From: a virus | DNA length: 64,000 nt | Strand: one strand, 5' to 3' | IMG/VR virus record: IMGVR_UViG_3300049460_000150 | Location: 1-64,000 of that record | Shown here: positions 1 to 9,200 of the stretch, piece after piece | Numbering within the stretch: the first letter of the stretch is position 1 | Layout: every line of letters begins with the position of its first letter | Position numbers and translations under genes: made by a program | Notes under the pieces: generated by a model | Database searches by the model: none | Told to the model about the DNA's origin: nothing | The model's input: the letters and a program-made list of their open reading frames with translations, nothing else

Positions 1-3000
1 ATAAACGCCCGTGTTGGCCCCATCCATAACGTCCGCATCCCAGTTAATAAGAAACACGAAATTCGTGGCGACATTCTCTGGGATATTAACGATAATGCTC
101 CCCACCACAGGCGCGTAAGCACCGAACAAGGCATAGCCACCGTTGCCCTCAGTATATCGCGGAATGTTGACGGCTTCATTCCCAATTTTAGTGGTCGTTA
201 CGGCTTCGCCCCCGATTTTCAACGTGGACACGGACAGATTCTCAATATTTGCTTCCCTGACAACCAGGGTCCCGTCGATCACCAGCGCGCCGTTGATGCC
301 CACTGTCTGGATGCCGTTGACGACCCCAGCCACGAACGGGAAGCGAGTTACCTGCCCAGGCAAACCGAAGGCGAATTGGTCAGCGCGGATGATGAAAGCC
401 GAGCTATGCCCAGTGTCGCCACTTGGGTAGACGGAAAGACCGAAGCCAGCGATGTATCCATTCGCATCAATCTTGATCGAATACTGACCGTACAAACCGC
501 TGTTGACAGAGGCTTGCGTTTGAAACTGCTGTTCCATCGAAATACCGCTGTTCGCCGACCCATTAATCCTGGAGTAAACGTTGTACACAAGTCGAGCCGC
601 AGCGGAGCCAGAAGTGGCACTGACATCGTTGAGCGCGGCCACACCCGCAATCGCCACAGGCAAACCAGTATTAACGTCGTTGACCTGGGCCTTGACCGAG
701 GCGAGGGCTTGCGCGTTAGCTGAAGTGGAACCAGCCGATACGTTGTTGATCGCTGTAATCGCCGCCGCCGACGCTGCTACACCCGTTTGTGCATTGTTCA
801 CCGTGGCGGTCACGGAGGCGAGCTGCTGCGCACTAGCTGAAGACGAACCAGCCGAGATGTTATTGATAGCCAAGATGGCCGCAGAATTCCCCGCCACGGT
901 GCTGTTTAATTGCGTTACCTGCGTAGCCGTGCTGGCTCCGCTCAGAATCTCAGCTTGCAACTTACTGAAAATAGAGGTAGGACTTGGACCGTCGATCAGG
1001 TCGATGCGCGTCGTCAAGTCGTTCGCCAACTGGGTCGCGCTAATCTTACCCTGCAAGATAGCCAGGATGGCACTTGGGTCCGTCGAAGTTGTCGCGGATT
1101 TTGGCGTAGAGAAGGGGCTAAAGTTACCACTGGTGTCTTTGACGCGAACCCAGTAGAAGATTTGAACGCCAGCGTTTAGGGCCAGATGTGTCCAGTTGTT
1201 CGTCGGATAAGCCAGCTCGGACAACTTGACCGCAGAGGCCAGTGTATTGACCGTGCTGCCCCAGATTTCAATCAGGCGGGTATCTGTGGCTGGGCTATAG
1301 GTCCAGCTCAACAGCAGTTGGAAGATGCCAGAAGTGACGTTGAAAAGCGTCACATTAGCTGGCACCTTCTGCTTGCCAATCACGACGTAATCGTTGATGG
1401 TCGCCCAGGCAGAGGCGTTACCGGCTGGGTCGATGGAGGCCACGCGCAGCGAATAGTGCGCGCCTGGAGTCACTGGGACGATGTACTGTTCTGTACCAGA
1501 TGGGTGGAGCGTCTGCCATGCCTCGTCATCGGCCAGCTTGTATTGCAGGACGTAGCCACTCACAACGCTGCCGAAAGGCTTGCGCCATGTGGTAAGGATG
1601 CGCGACAGCACCTCGCCTGTCGGAAGGACCAGCAGTTGGTCATCACCACTTTGGGCTTTGAAGTTGGAAGGCTGACCCGGCAGGAAAGGCTGCTGATAGC
1701 TGTACTGAGGTTCGGTGATCGGTGTGCCAGATTCGGACAGCACGTATTTGTTACGGTTGATCTCCATCGCGGAGACCTTGAAGACGTAAGGCGAACCATC
1801 TACTTCTTCCAGTGCCATGACGCGGAAAGGTTTACCAAGGCCGAACCCTTGGTTTGGTTCCTCCAAAGTGAATACGGCGTAGCGTGGCAGATTGTCAGGC
1901 AGCGGAGCGCCCACAAGGCGGAGGCGCGTGAGGTGGCCGATTTGCTCAGGCTCTACGTCAACATCAAGGATGCCAGTCTGGGTCTGAATCTTGACCGTGT
2001 AGGTCTTCAACGTTTCGATGTAAATCGGATCGCGGAAATTGATGAAGTCTTCGTCGTAAGTCGTCAAGCGGCCAGAGGTTGACCAGCCCATGTCTGGGTC
2101 GGCAATTAATATCACATCGTAAAGGCTCAACAACGCGCCCTGACGCGCGGTGTCAAAAGAGACCATGGTGGTCTCTGTCAGTGCGGAGATCAGGCGCACT
2201 TGCGCACGCGACACGGCCTCGTGGATATTAGTGCAGCCGACAGCGATGAAATCAAGCGGAATGCGCCCGTTCTTTGCGATGTCATCTTCGCTGGTCGTAA
2301 CGTTCGGAATGCGTCGGCTATCCTCTGCCCAGTCCAGGTCCGGGTTGATAAACGTCACTGAGATGTCATTTGCCCTGGCCGTGATGTCGGTGAAGGTGTA
2401 GTTAAAACCCTCCGCCGTCACGTTCTCTGGTGTGAACATTTGAACCGCTGGGTCGTCCTTGTCCACGCGGAGGTGGATTTGACCCTGCAAATCGTCCCAC
2501 ACGAGGCCGTTAAAGGAGCCAGCCACGTACTGCAATTGTTCCATTGCAGGGCGTGGCTCTAGGATCAAGTCGTTGAACGTGAAACGCGGACGCATCTGGT
2601 CGGTGTCACCCACGCGGACAGGCTCGTCGCACCAGCGGGCCGCTTCGTAGAACACGAAACGGTTAGCGTCGATGTAGCGTCGATGCTTCGCCAGACCGTA
2701 GCGTGGATTGGTGATGAGATCGTACAGAATCCAGACGCCATTGTTGGTCCAGGCAAACTTGAAGGAACCGTCCCATGGTACGGAGTCATCATACAGGCGC
2801 AAGTCTGGGTTATAATTGGTCGGCACGCGCACGATCAAACCATCATACACACCTGAGAACTCCGGGATGGACGAGAACTGCCCGTTAGCTACGCCAAGGC
2901 CGTGGACGATTGCGGTGTCGGGATAGGTCAGCTTTTCCTTGTTCGTGCATTGGAAGCTTTCCCACTGCAACTCAACTACATCTGACGTGTCACCATCAGG

Positions 3001-3609
3001 GCTTAGTTTCATGACGCGGATGTCCCAATCATCCTGTATGCGTGGGACATCTTTTCGGAACTCCTTAATGGTGCCGCCAGAGGTCTTGCCGGTGATGCCA
3101 GTTGCGGAGAACGAGCCGACGAATGGAAGCCATTCGGTGCTTGACGACTGCTTATACTCCAGCGTGAAACGTGCGGTATTATAGGTCGTGCCGCCGTCTG
3201 ATTTCACCTTGACCAGACGGGCGAACAAGATGCGTACTTCCAGTTGGTCGATGGAATTGCGGAGCGTGCTGCTGGTCTGACGTGTGATCGACACGTTTTG
3301 CATCATCGAAACCGAAACCGCCGTGCTCGAACTTACGCCACCAAGTTTCAAGTCCAGAGGGCGTGCTGAACCATCTGGATAGCCAGGGTGGACGCCGATA
3401 GCGAATTTATCGAAGTTGCGAGTACCAGAGGGGCTAACCAGCGGGGTGTCCCCGACCATGAAGGACTTGGCCCCCTCCGCGAGTCCACGGATGGGGCCTT
3501 CTGAGACAGCAAGAGCGAACTCAATTATGTCTTCCGATTTCAGGTTGTCGTCAACCTGGGTAGGGGCGCTAGGCCCACCACCCGCTCCTGCAAAGAGGTT
3601 TTTATCCAT
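1..3609 (-). CDS. J: Tail tip / host-specificity protein J (3' end outside window)
   Basis: Central tail-tip protein that contacts the host receptor, lambda gpJ type. At least 1203 codons are visible and the C-terminus runs off the window. The N-terminal half is the conserved J core. Two fibronectin-III-like domains lie near residues 640-740 and 745-830. They are followed by three Ala/Ser-rich units of about 39 residues (near 890-1000) containing the motif INN(I/V)SAGS, probably a trimeric stalk. A DUF1983-like stretch follows (near 1025-1080, core GFGLSVYPSGDTGHSSAF). The start overlaps the end of gene I by 8 nt. Function is known from the family; receptor choice cannot be read from sequence. 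Confidence 0.9.
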   Translation of the reverse strand, partial: MDKNLFAGAGGGPSAPTQVDDNLKSEDIIEFALAVSEGPIRGLAEGAKSFMVGDTPLVSPSGTRNFDKFAIGVHPGYPDGSARPLDLKLGGVSSSTAVSVSMMQNVSITRQTSSTLRNSIDQLEVRILFARLVKVKSDGGTTYNTARFTLEYKQSSSTEWLPFVGSFSATGITGKTSGGTIKEFRKDVPRIQDDWDIRVMKLSPDGDTSDVVELQWESFQCTNKEKLTYPDTAIVHGLGVANGQFSSIPEFSGVYDGLIVRVPTNYNPDLRLYDDSVPWDGSFKFAWTNNGVWILYDLITNPRYGLAKHRRYIDANRFVFYEAARWCDEPVRVGDTDQMRPRFTFNDLILEPRPAMEQLQYVAGSFNGLVWDDLQGQIHLRVDKDDPAVQMFTPENVTAEGFNYTFTDITARANDISVTFINPDLDWAEDSRRIPNVTTSEDDIAKNGRIPLDFIAVGCTNIHEAVSRAQVRLISALTETTMVSFDTARQGALLSLYDVILIADPDMGWSTSGRLTTYDEDFINFRDPIYIETLKTYTVKIQTQTGILDVDVEPEQIGHLTRLRLVGAPLPDNLPRYAVFTLEEPNQGFGLGKPFRVMALEEVDGSPYVFKVSAMEINRNKYVLSESGTPITEPQYSYQQPFLPGQPSNFKAQSGDDQLLVLPTGEVLSRILTTWRKPFGSVVSGYVLQYKLADDEAWQTLHPSGTEQYIVPVTPGAHYSLRVASIDPAGNASAWATINDYVVIGKQKVPANVTLFNVTSGIFQLLLSWTYSPATDTRLIEIWGSTVNTLASAVKLSELAYPTNNWTHLALNAGVQIFYWVRVKDTSGNFSPFSTPKSATTSTDPSAILAILQGKISATQLANDLTTRIDLIDGPSPTSIFSKLQAEILSGASTATQVTQLNSTVAGNSAAILAINNISAGSSSASAQQLASVTATVNNAQTGVAASAAAITAINNVSAGSTSANAQALASVKAQVNDVNTGLPVAIAGVAALNDVSATSGSAAARLVYNVYSRINGSANSGISMEQQFQTQASVNSGLYGQYSIKIDANGYIAGFGLSVYPSGDTGHSSAFIIRADQFAFGLPGQVTRFPFVAGVVNGIQTVGINGALVIDGTLVVREANIENLSVSTLKIGGEAVTTTKIGNEAVNIPRYTEGNGGYALFGAYAPVVGSIIVNIPENVATNFVFLINWDADVMDGANTGVY

Positions 3610-4510
3610 AGTTTTGAGTGAATGCGATTGAGGTGCCAGCGATAGGCAGATTGGCCGTTTCGCCGCCAAGCAGCGTGGCTTGCGTTACGACGCCAGCCGA
3701 CAGAATACTGACGTGCAATGTCTGCCCGGTGGCGAAGTTCAAATCGTACTCACCAGCAGTCAGCGTGATAGGGTTAAAGTTGATGAAGGTTTGGAACTCT
3801 TCTTCTAACGTTGCAGGGTACGAGATTCCAGTGAACAGACTGGTCGGCTGTTTGTACGTCTGTGCTGGCGTACCCATCGGCAGGTCGGGAGGCGCGGCGC
3901 TGTAGTTCAACTCTCCGTTGTCTGTGAATGGCGAGCTGTACCACGCGGCGGGGGCGCTATCGAACAAGCCAGCGTCGGTGTCAAACGAGATGTACTGACC
4001 GTAGGCTTTGCGACGACCGTAGATCATTGGAATGCGCGTACCAATTGCCACGGTGTTTCGACCGTTGCCCAGGTAGCGGGATTTTTCTGCTGTTGAGCTG
4101 TTGATTGAAGGCTGGGGAGCCAGCAGTTGCATGACCCCTCCCAGGATCATCATGGCCCCGGCCAAGTACATGGAACCTGTGGCGGAAAGACCGCCAGAGG
4201 CGGTCAAGGATGCGCCGCCTGAAATGTAGGCGGCAGCAATGATGATGATCCCGATGATGATTTGTCCGACGCCTGGGCGTCCGGCACCAGCCATCACCGG
4301 ATGAACGTGCAGCTCCCCTACTTCCCTCCGTTCAAAGATGGCATCGGCAGAGTCGAAGCCTTCGACCCTGACCATGTGGCGTCCGTTGACAGGTTTAAGT
4401 GCCGGGATCAGCGCCAGGGATTGCAGCGCTTCGGCGGCAGAATTGGCTTCAACCCGGATCGGTTCCGGGTGAAGGCTCTGGAGGTATCCGTGTAGGATTA
4501 TCGTTGTCAT
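3602..4510 (-). CDS. I: Tail assembly protein I-like
   Basis: Lambda gpI-type tail-tip assembly protein. The start at MTTIILHGYL is preferred over an ATG 14 codons upstream because the family begins with this beta-strand segment and because it shortens the overlap with the JAMM gene to 62 nt. Residues 1-75 form the tail-assembly-protein fold. A glycine/isoleucine-rich hydrophobic hairpin follows at about residues 80-130 (IIIGIIIIAAAYISGG), as in other I proteins. The 3' third is longer than lambda gpI (223 aa) and has an extra domain of unknown role. It lies between the K-like genes and J, as in lambda. Confidence 0.85.
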   Translation of the reverse strand: MTTIILHGYLQSLHPEPIRVEANSAAEALQSLALIPALKPVNGRHMVRVEGFDSADAIFERREVGELHVHPVMAGAGRPGVGQIIIGIIIIAAAYISGGASLTASGGLSATGSMYLAGAMMILGGVMQLLAPQPSINSSTAEKSRYLGNGRNTVAIGTRIPMIYGRRKAYGQYISFDTDAGLFDSAPAAWYSSPFTDNGELNYSAAPPDLPMGTPAQTYKQPTSLFTGISYPATLEEEFQTFINFNPITLTAGEYDLNFATGQTLHVSILSAGVVTQATLLGGETANLPIAGTSIAFTQNYG

Positions 4511-4838
4511 GGTGGCCGTTTTGGAGTCTTTCGCGTACGGCGAGTATATCACCTGACATTTCGAAACACCATATTTCAGAGGCCGATACCACGTAATGGC
4601 GGAGGCGCGGATGAGCCATGAACGCCTTGTAATCCGCCACCGTCAAATTAGGACCAGTGCGCGGGTGCGTATGCCATGTTGCCACAACATCCAGGTTAAA
4701 AAGCAGCTCGTTTTGAATGGCGAAATTGTCCATTGGGTCCGGGTGCAAGTTGCGTAATTCGATGACCCTGCCGTCGCTCATAACTATGCCGCAACGCTCT
4801 GGCCCATTTGGGTCATGGAATTCTTTTAAGTTTTGCAT
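4449..4838 (-). CDS. JAMM/MPN-domain tail assembly protein (K N-terminal half)
   Basis: Stand-alone JAB1/MPN (JAMM) metalloprotease-like domain equivalent to the N-terminal half of lambda gpK. The metal motif is complete: HTHP, seven residues, T, two residues, D (HTHPRTGPNLTVAD), near residues 57-70. The C-terminal 25 residues are Pro/Asn/Asp-rich and overlap the start of gene I. The NlpC/P60 half that is fused to this domain in lambda is a separate gene immediately upstream, overlapping by 26 nt. The likely role is maturation or assembly of the tail tip. Confidence 0.85.
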   Translation of the reverse strand: MQNLKEFHDPNGPERCGIVMSDGRVIELRNLHPDPMDNFAIQNELLFNLDVVATWHTHPRTGPNLTVADYKAFMAHPRLRHYVVSASEIWCFEMSGDILAVRERLQNGHHDNDNPTRIPPEPSPGTDPG

Positions 4839-5301
4839 GGATATGCTCCGGTAAGATGTCCATCATGTCAGTCGTTGGGTAAGCTGTGCCAGCCATGGGT
4901 GTGGTCGCAGGGTGGCGGATGATCGCCAGCAGGCGGGCTTTCCACTTATCCATGAGTGCGTCTTCTGTCGAGAAACGCCCCATGATATGGTGGATAAACA
5001 TGCCGTTGCCGACATAGCAGCCGACGTGGTTAGCCTTCCCATTTATGAGAGAAAATACGAGGCCGTCGCCAACGCGCAAGATGCGTGTGTTGAGGCCCAT
5101 GTTCTCCCATCCATCGTGAGAGATGAACTGGTCGATCAAGTTCATCTCTTTGTCGTCCCACCAGCCTTCGGGCCGAGCGGCGTTGACAATAGTGATGCCG
5201 AACACGTCCTGGTAGTAGCGACGGGCCAGCCCGTAACAGTCGTCTACACCAGACTTGTATGCAATACCAAGCAGGTGTTTGTAGTTGGCATGAAGTCCCA
5301 T
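4813..5301 (-). CDS. NlpC/P60 peptidase, tail assembly (K C-terminal half)
   Basis: NlpC/P60-family cysteine peptidase matching the C-terminal half of lambda gpK. The catalytic Cys is in VDDCYGLARRYY (near residue 22), and the His follows in NHVGCYVGNGMFIHH (near residues 92-106). In tail tips such domains are thought to cut peptidoglycan during DNA entry or to act in assembly. Its start overlaps the stop of the L-like gene by 1 nt and its end overlaps the JAMM gene. The order NlpC then JAMM is the reverse of the lambda K domain order. Confidence 0.85.
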   Translation of the reverse strand: MGLHANYKHLLGIAYKSGVDDCYGLARRYYQDVFGITIVNAARPEGWWDDKEMNLIDQFISHDGWENMGLNTRILRVGDGLVFSLINGKANHVGCYVGNGMFIHHIMGRFSTEDALMDKWKARLLAIIRHPATTPMAGTAYPTTDMMDILPEHIHAKLKRIP

Positions 5302-5798
5302 TATCGAAGGCTCACAGTTGGAAAATCAGGTGGATAAAAACTACGGGCTGGCAGACTGAAATTAACGCCGTCGATGGTGGACCTTAGCTCGAAAACAGCC
5401 ACGTCTTTATTAAGGTTCACAACCTTGGACAGAACCCAGATGTTTTTCGTGTAGGCGTTGACGCCAGCTTCCAGGTCTGACAGCAGCGCACGGTAACGGG
5501 TGATAATGGCCCCGTCAGTCTTGCCAGATTCAATCCAGGTTGAGAAGATACCAGCAGGGTTCAACACCGTGAACTTTGGACGTGACTGTTCACCTGTGGA
5601 GTTCTGGGAGTTCTCCGATAGCTTGCATGGCAGCGTTTCCCAGGTGTGGTCTAGCCAGTCGTATTGGTTGTGCGGCGTGATGTACATTGTTGCGTCGTCT
5701 TCGGAGGCGAATTCGATCTTATAGAACTCTCGGATGCCACGGGATTCCAGCTCGAAAGCGTCGAACTGCTGAGAAATAGGAATCTTCTGATTTATCAT
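5301..5798 (-). CDS. L: Minor tail protein L-like
   Basis: Probable distal tail / minor tail protein in the lambda gpL position, between M and K. It is shorter (165 aa against 232 aa) and lacks the C-terminal cysteine cluster that binds an iron-sulfur centre in lambda gpL, so it corresponds to the N-terminal hub domain only. Recognisable features are the internal stretch FTVLNPAGIFSTW and the end INFSLPARSFYPP-like region, which resemble L/BR0599-type proteins. It overlaps the M gene by 4 nt. The assignment is mainly from position and partial similarity. Confidence 0.65.
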   Translation of the reverse strand: MINQKIPISQQFDAFELESRGIREFYKIEFASEDDATMYITPHNQYDWLDHTWETLPCKLSENSQNSTGEQSRPKFTVLNPAGIFSTWIESGKTDGAIITRYRALLSDLEAGVNAYTKNIWVLSKVVNLNKDVAVFELRSTIDGVNFSLPARSFYPPDFPTVSLR

Positions 5799-6232
5799 GG
5801 CATATCCTCGTACTCAATTTGAATCAGATCGGTCTCACCGGAACTGCCGATTCCAGGCATCTCGACAAGCTCTATTTCTATGTTCTCTACCACCCCATTG
5901 CCGCCCTCTTTTCCCTCTGGGATTTTCAGCGGCTTGTTGAAGCGGCATGAGAGTGGGCCGTACACCGGATGATTATAGGTGAACGTTGCGTGCAGCTTGT
6001 GAAGGCCGTAGAAGTCGTCCAGAAGTGCAAGGTTGTACTCTGGGTGGACGCTGCGGTCAATGGACCCATTAACTACGAAGTATTGCATGGCCTTAAACTT
6101 CAAACGGAAAATCCGTTGGTCGGGCGCGGTGGGAGGCGCGGAGAATTCATACGCCCCACCAAGGCGAACCCTGGTGGAGCTTTCAGGGTTCTCAGTGCTG
6201 AAAGTATGGTATGGAAAATTGAGAGTAGCCAT
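5795..6232 (-). CDS. M: Minor tail protein M-like
   Basis: Small beta-rich protein in the lambda gpM position, directly after the tape measure gene. It contains the typical features of the phage minor tail family: an early YEFSAPPTAPDQRIFRL segment, then LDDFYGLHKLHATFTYNHPVYGPLSCRF. The length of 145 aa is close to the family. It probably links the tape measure complex to the tail tip. It overlaps the L-like gene by 4 nt and follows the tape measure stop by 7 nt. Confidence 0.75.
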   Translation of the reverse strand: MATLNFPYHTFSTENPESSTRVRLGGAYEFSAPPTAPDQRIFRLKFKAMQYFVVNGSIDRSVHPEYNLALLDDFYGLHKLHATFTYNHPVYGPLSCRFNKPLKIPEGKEGGNGVVENIEIELVEMPGIGSSGETDLIQIEYEDMP

Positions 6233-6239
6233 GGTTGTT

Positions 6240-9200
6240 TTATACCTGATTTAACACGACTTGTTTAATGAGCTTCTTCACCTGTCCACCACGGCTGATG
6301 TCGTCGGTGATAACAGCGATGATATCCTTCGGACCAGTGGAGTTAGGCTTCTGGTCTGGACTTACAACCCACACGTTGACGACTGAGCTATCTTCCTTTT
6401 TAGCGGAGGGGACCTTCGGCGAAGAGGATGATACCACCGAATTCGCAGCGCTGTTAAGCGAATGCAGGTAGTCAGTGCCTACCGCATCCGTTGCCGTCCT
6501 GTTCAATACGAACTCCCCAGGCATCAGCATGGTAGGCACGGAGTCGCGGCCTGAAATGCCACCAGTAACAGGCCCACCACGGGCCATGCCTTTAACACGC
6601 TGAATCCCGCCTGGGACAATCAAGCCACCTGTTGCAGCCATGAGCGAGAAGTCAGCTCCTATCTGGCTGGTCGTACCTACGTCGGCTCCGGCGACTCCAC
6701 TACCAGCGCCTACACCGAAGCCAAGCAAACCGAACAAACCTTTCACGGCTTGCAGGGCCAGGGCTTGGGCCAGGATGTCGATCATGGCTTTGATGACGCC
6801 CAGTGACATATCCTTGAACGCGGACTTGACCGACTTGGTGCCAGTGACGACAGCGGCGAAGGCATTGCCCAGTTGGCCCGTCACGGAGCCAAGCACGCTT
6901 GAGAGGCCATCGCCCACGACCTTGACCACGTTCATCTGACCCACGGTTGCCTGATACTTAGCCCACACTTCATCGAGCTTATTCAGCAGGTTGTCTAGAG
7001 TGAGTTCTTGAGGCAAAGCTTCTGTGTTCTCCTGGGCCTTCTTCTGGATGTTGAAATTGTCCACTTGGAGCTTCTGCTTCTCGCTACGAGCCGAGCGCAG
7101 ATCGCGGAAACTATCCGTCATTACTTTTTCTTGCACGTTGAGCTGGGATTGCAACTCGGCTTTGACCTTCGTGTCAGTCTCAGTCAGCAGCTTGTCGCCA
7201 AGTTCTTTTACCAGCGCTTTTGACTCTTTGTATTTCGTTGTCAGCAAACCGATCTGGCCTGTGGTGGCATCACCGTATTCGGCCAACGCTTTTTCGTTCT
7301 CTTCCAACTCGATCTTGGTAGACTCTACAATCAGGCGGTTGCGGCGCTGATTCAGGGTCTCACGAATCGAGGCCGAAACGCCACCAGCCGACAGTGTGCT
7401 TTCATTGCCAGAGTTGGTCGTGGTGCGGGACGAGCTGGTGCCGCGACTGCCAGCGGTAACGCCATTTGGGCCGAACGTGGCGTTGTCGTAGGTGACGGTG
7501 GATTTCGAATCGGATTTAACCTTCTTTCCAGTGGCGATTGCAAGCTCAACTTCGCGCAGTTCTTGCTGGGCGGCGAAGACACGATCTTCGCTGTCCAATT
7601 TGTCCTCTGCAATCTTACGCTTGGACTCGTTGATTTTCTTCGTTACCGTGTCGAGACGATTCATCGCGGATTCTATCAACGAAATGAAGCTGTCAGCGAA
7701 GGTATTAATCTTCGAGTCTTCGGACTCGGCCAGAGCGTTCATTTCGAGACGATGTGCGAGGTCGCCGGTCTTCTTGTCATAACCCGGTTGTTCTGACTCA
7801 TATTTCTGCTTTGAGGCCAGCGCGGCGAGACGCTTCTTCTTAGCGTCGAATTTAGCCTCAATGGCCGCATCCATCAGCTTGCCAACTTCGTCCATCGTCT
7901 GAGCGGTCTTGATGGCGGCGCGGTCTTCGTTGGCTTCGGCGTCGGCGGCATCAGCCTGGACGCGCAAGGAACGTTCCGAAAGATTCTCGTTCAATCGAGC
8001 GCCAGGAGCGGCACGGACTTTGCGGTCGTCAATGTTCTGCTTGCGTTGCTCTGCGATGGCGCGCAGTTCTTCTTCATTGTCTTGAATCTTAGCAGCGCTG
8101 GTTAGGCCACGGTTCTTGAACGCGATTTCGTTATCGAACAACTGATCTTCGATCTCCTTCTGACGGGTCTTGTCACCCTTCATCTTGGCGTTCTTTTCTT
8201 GCTCTTGCAGCAGCCGCTTGGTGTGGTTGTAGGCGAGCTGCGCGTCGTCCTTCGAATCGTCCGCTGCGCGGAGGAATTCGTTTTTCTCTTTTTCAGAGCG
8301 TGCATTGACGAGCGCTTTCGCGGTGTCAAACGTGTCCTTGTCAATCTTGCCGGAGTTCTTCAATTCGGTGATAAGTTTGACGCGCTCTGCGTAAATCTTT
8401 TGGCGCGTCTCGTACTCATCTTTCACCAGCTCGTAGACCTTGACCGGATTGCTCTCTTCTTTCTGTCCAGAGGCTTCAAGCGCCAGCTCGGTTAAATTAC
8501 CAACTCGTGGGAGGCTTTCTTCGAACGTGCGCGTCTTACCTTTCACGGCACCGAAACGGCCAGACTCGTTGAAGTCCTTAAAGGCTTGGGTACGGTTCAA
8601 CGTCCCTTGAAGACCGCCCAGCTCTGAGCGGGTGGCATTTACATCAGACAGATTCTTGACGACTTCGCCAAGCTTATCGGCCACGGATTGGAATCGGTCG
8701 GCTACGCTCTCGGCCCCGCCACGGTTCGAGATGTCGGATGACTTACGTTGCAGCAGGATACGGGCGCTGGAGAGTTGTCCAAGATTCCCCGTGCTTCCTT
8801 CCCGCAATTGGGACAAGGCGGTCTCCAAAATCTGACGCTCGGAGGCAGTGAAATTGCCCTGGCTGGAACCGATGGCGGATTGAAGGTCACGGGTGAGGCC
8901 ATTGCCTGCCGTGCCGAACGTGCCTTTCGACTTGTCCAGTGACTCCTTCAGCTTCTCGGTTTGAGCCTCCAAAAGCTTCTCGTTGTCGGCAATGGCACTT
9001 TCAAGACTCTGCTTGCGTACTTCCTCCATTTCTTTCTTGAGCTTTTTCAGCGAGTCAATCATGCGATCAAAGCTCAAGGTCGCGGTGTCTGCCGCGTAAC
9101 CGTTCGCGCCGAACTGATTAGTCAGTGCAAGATTCTCTGCGGTCAGAGCGTTTGTGCCGTCCCCCAAGGAGCCTTGTTTATAGGTCAGTTCCTCAATCTT

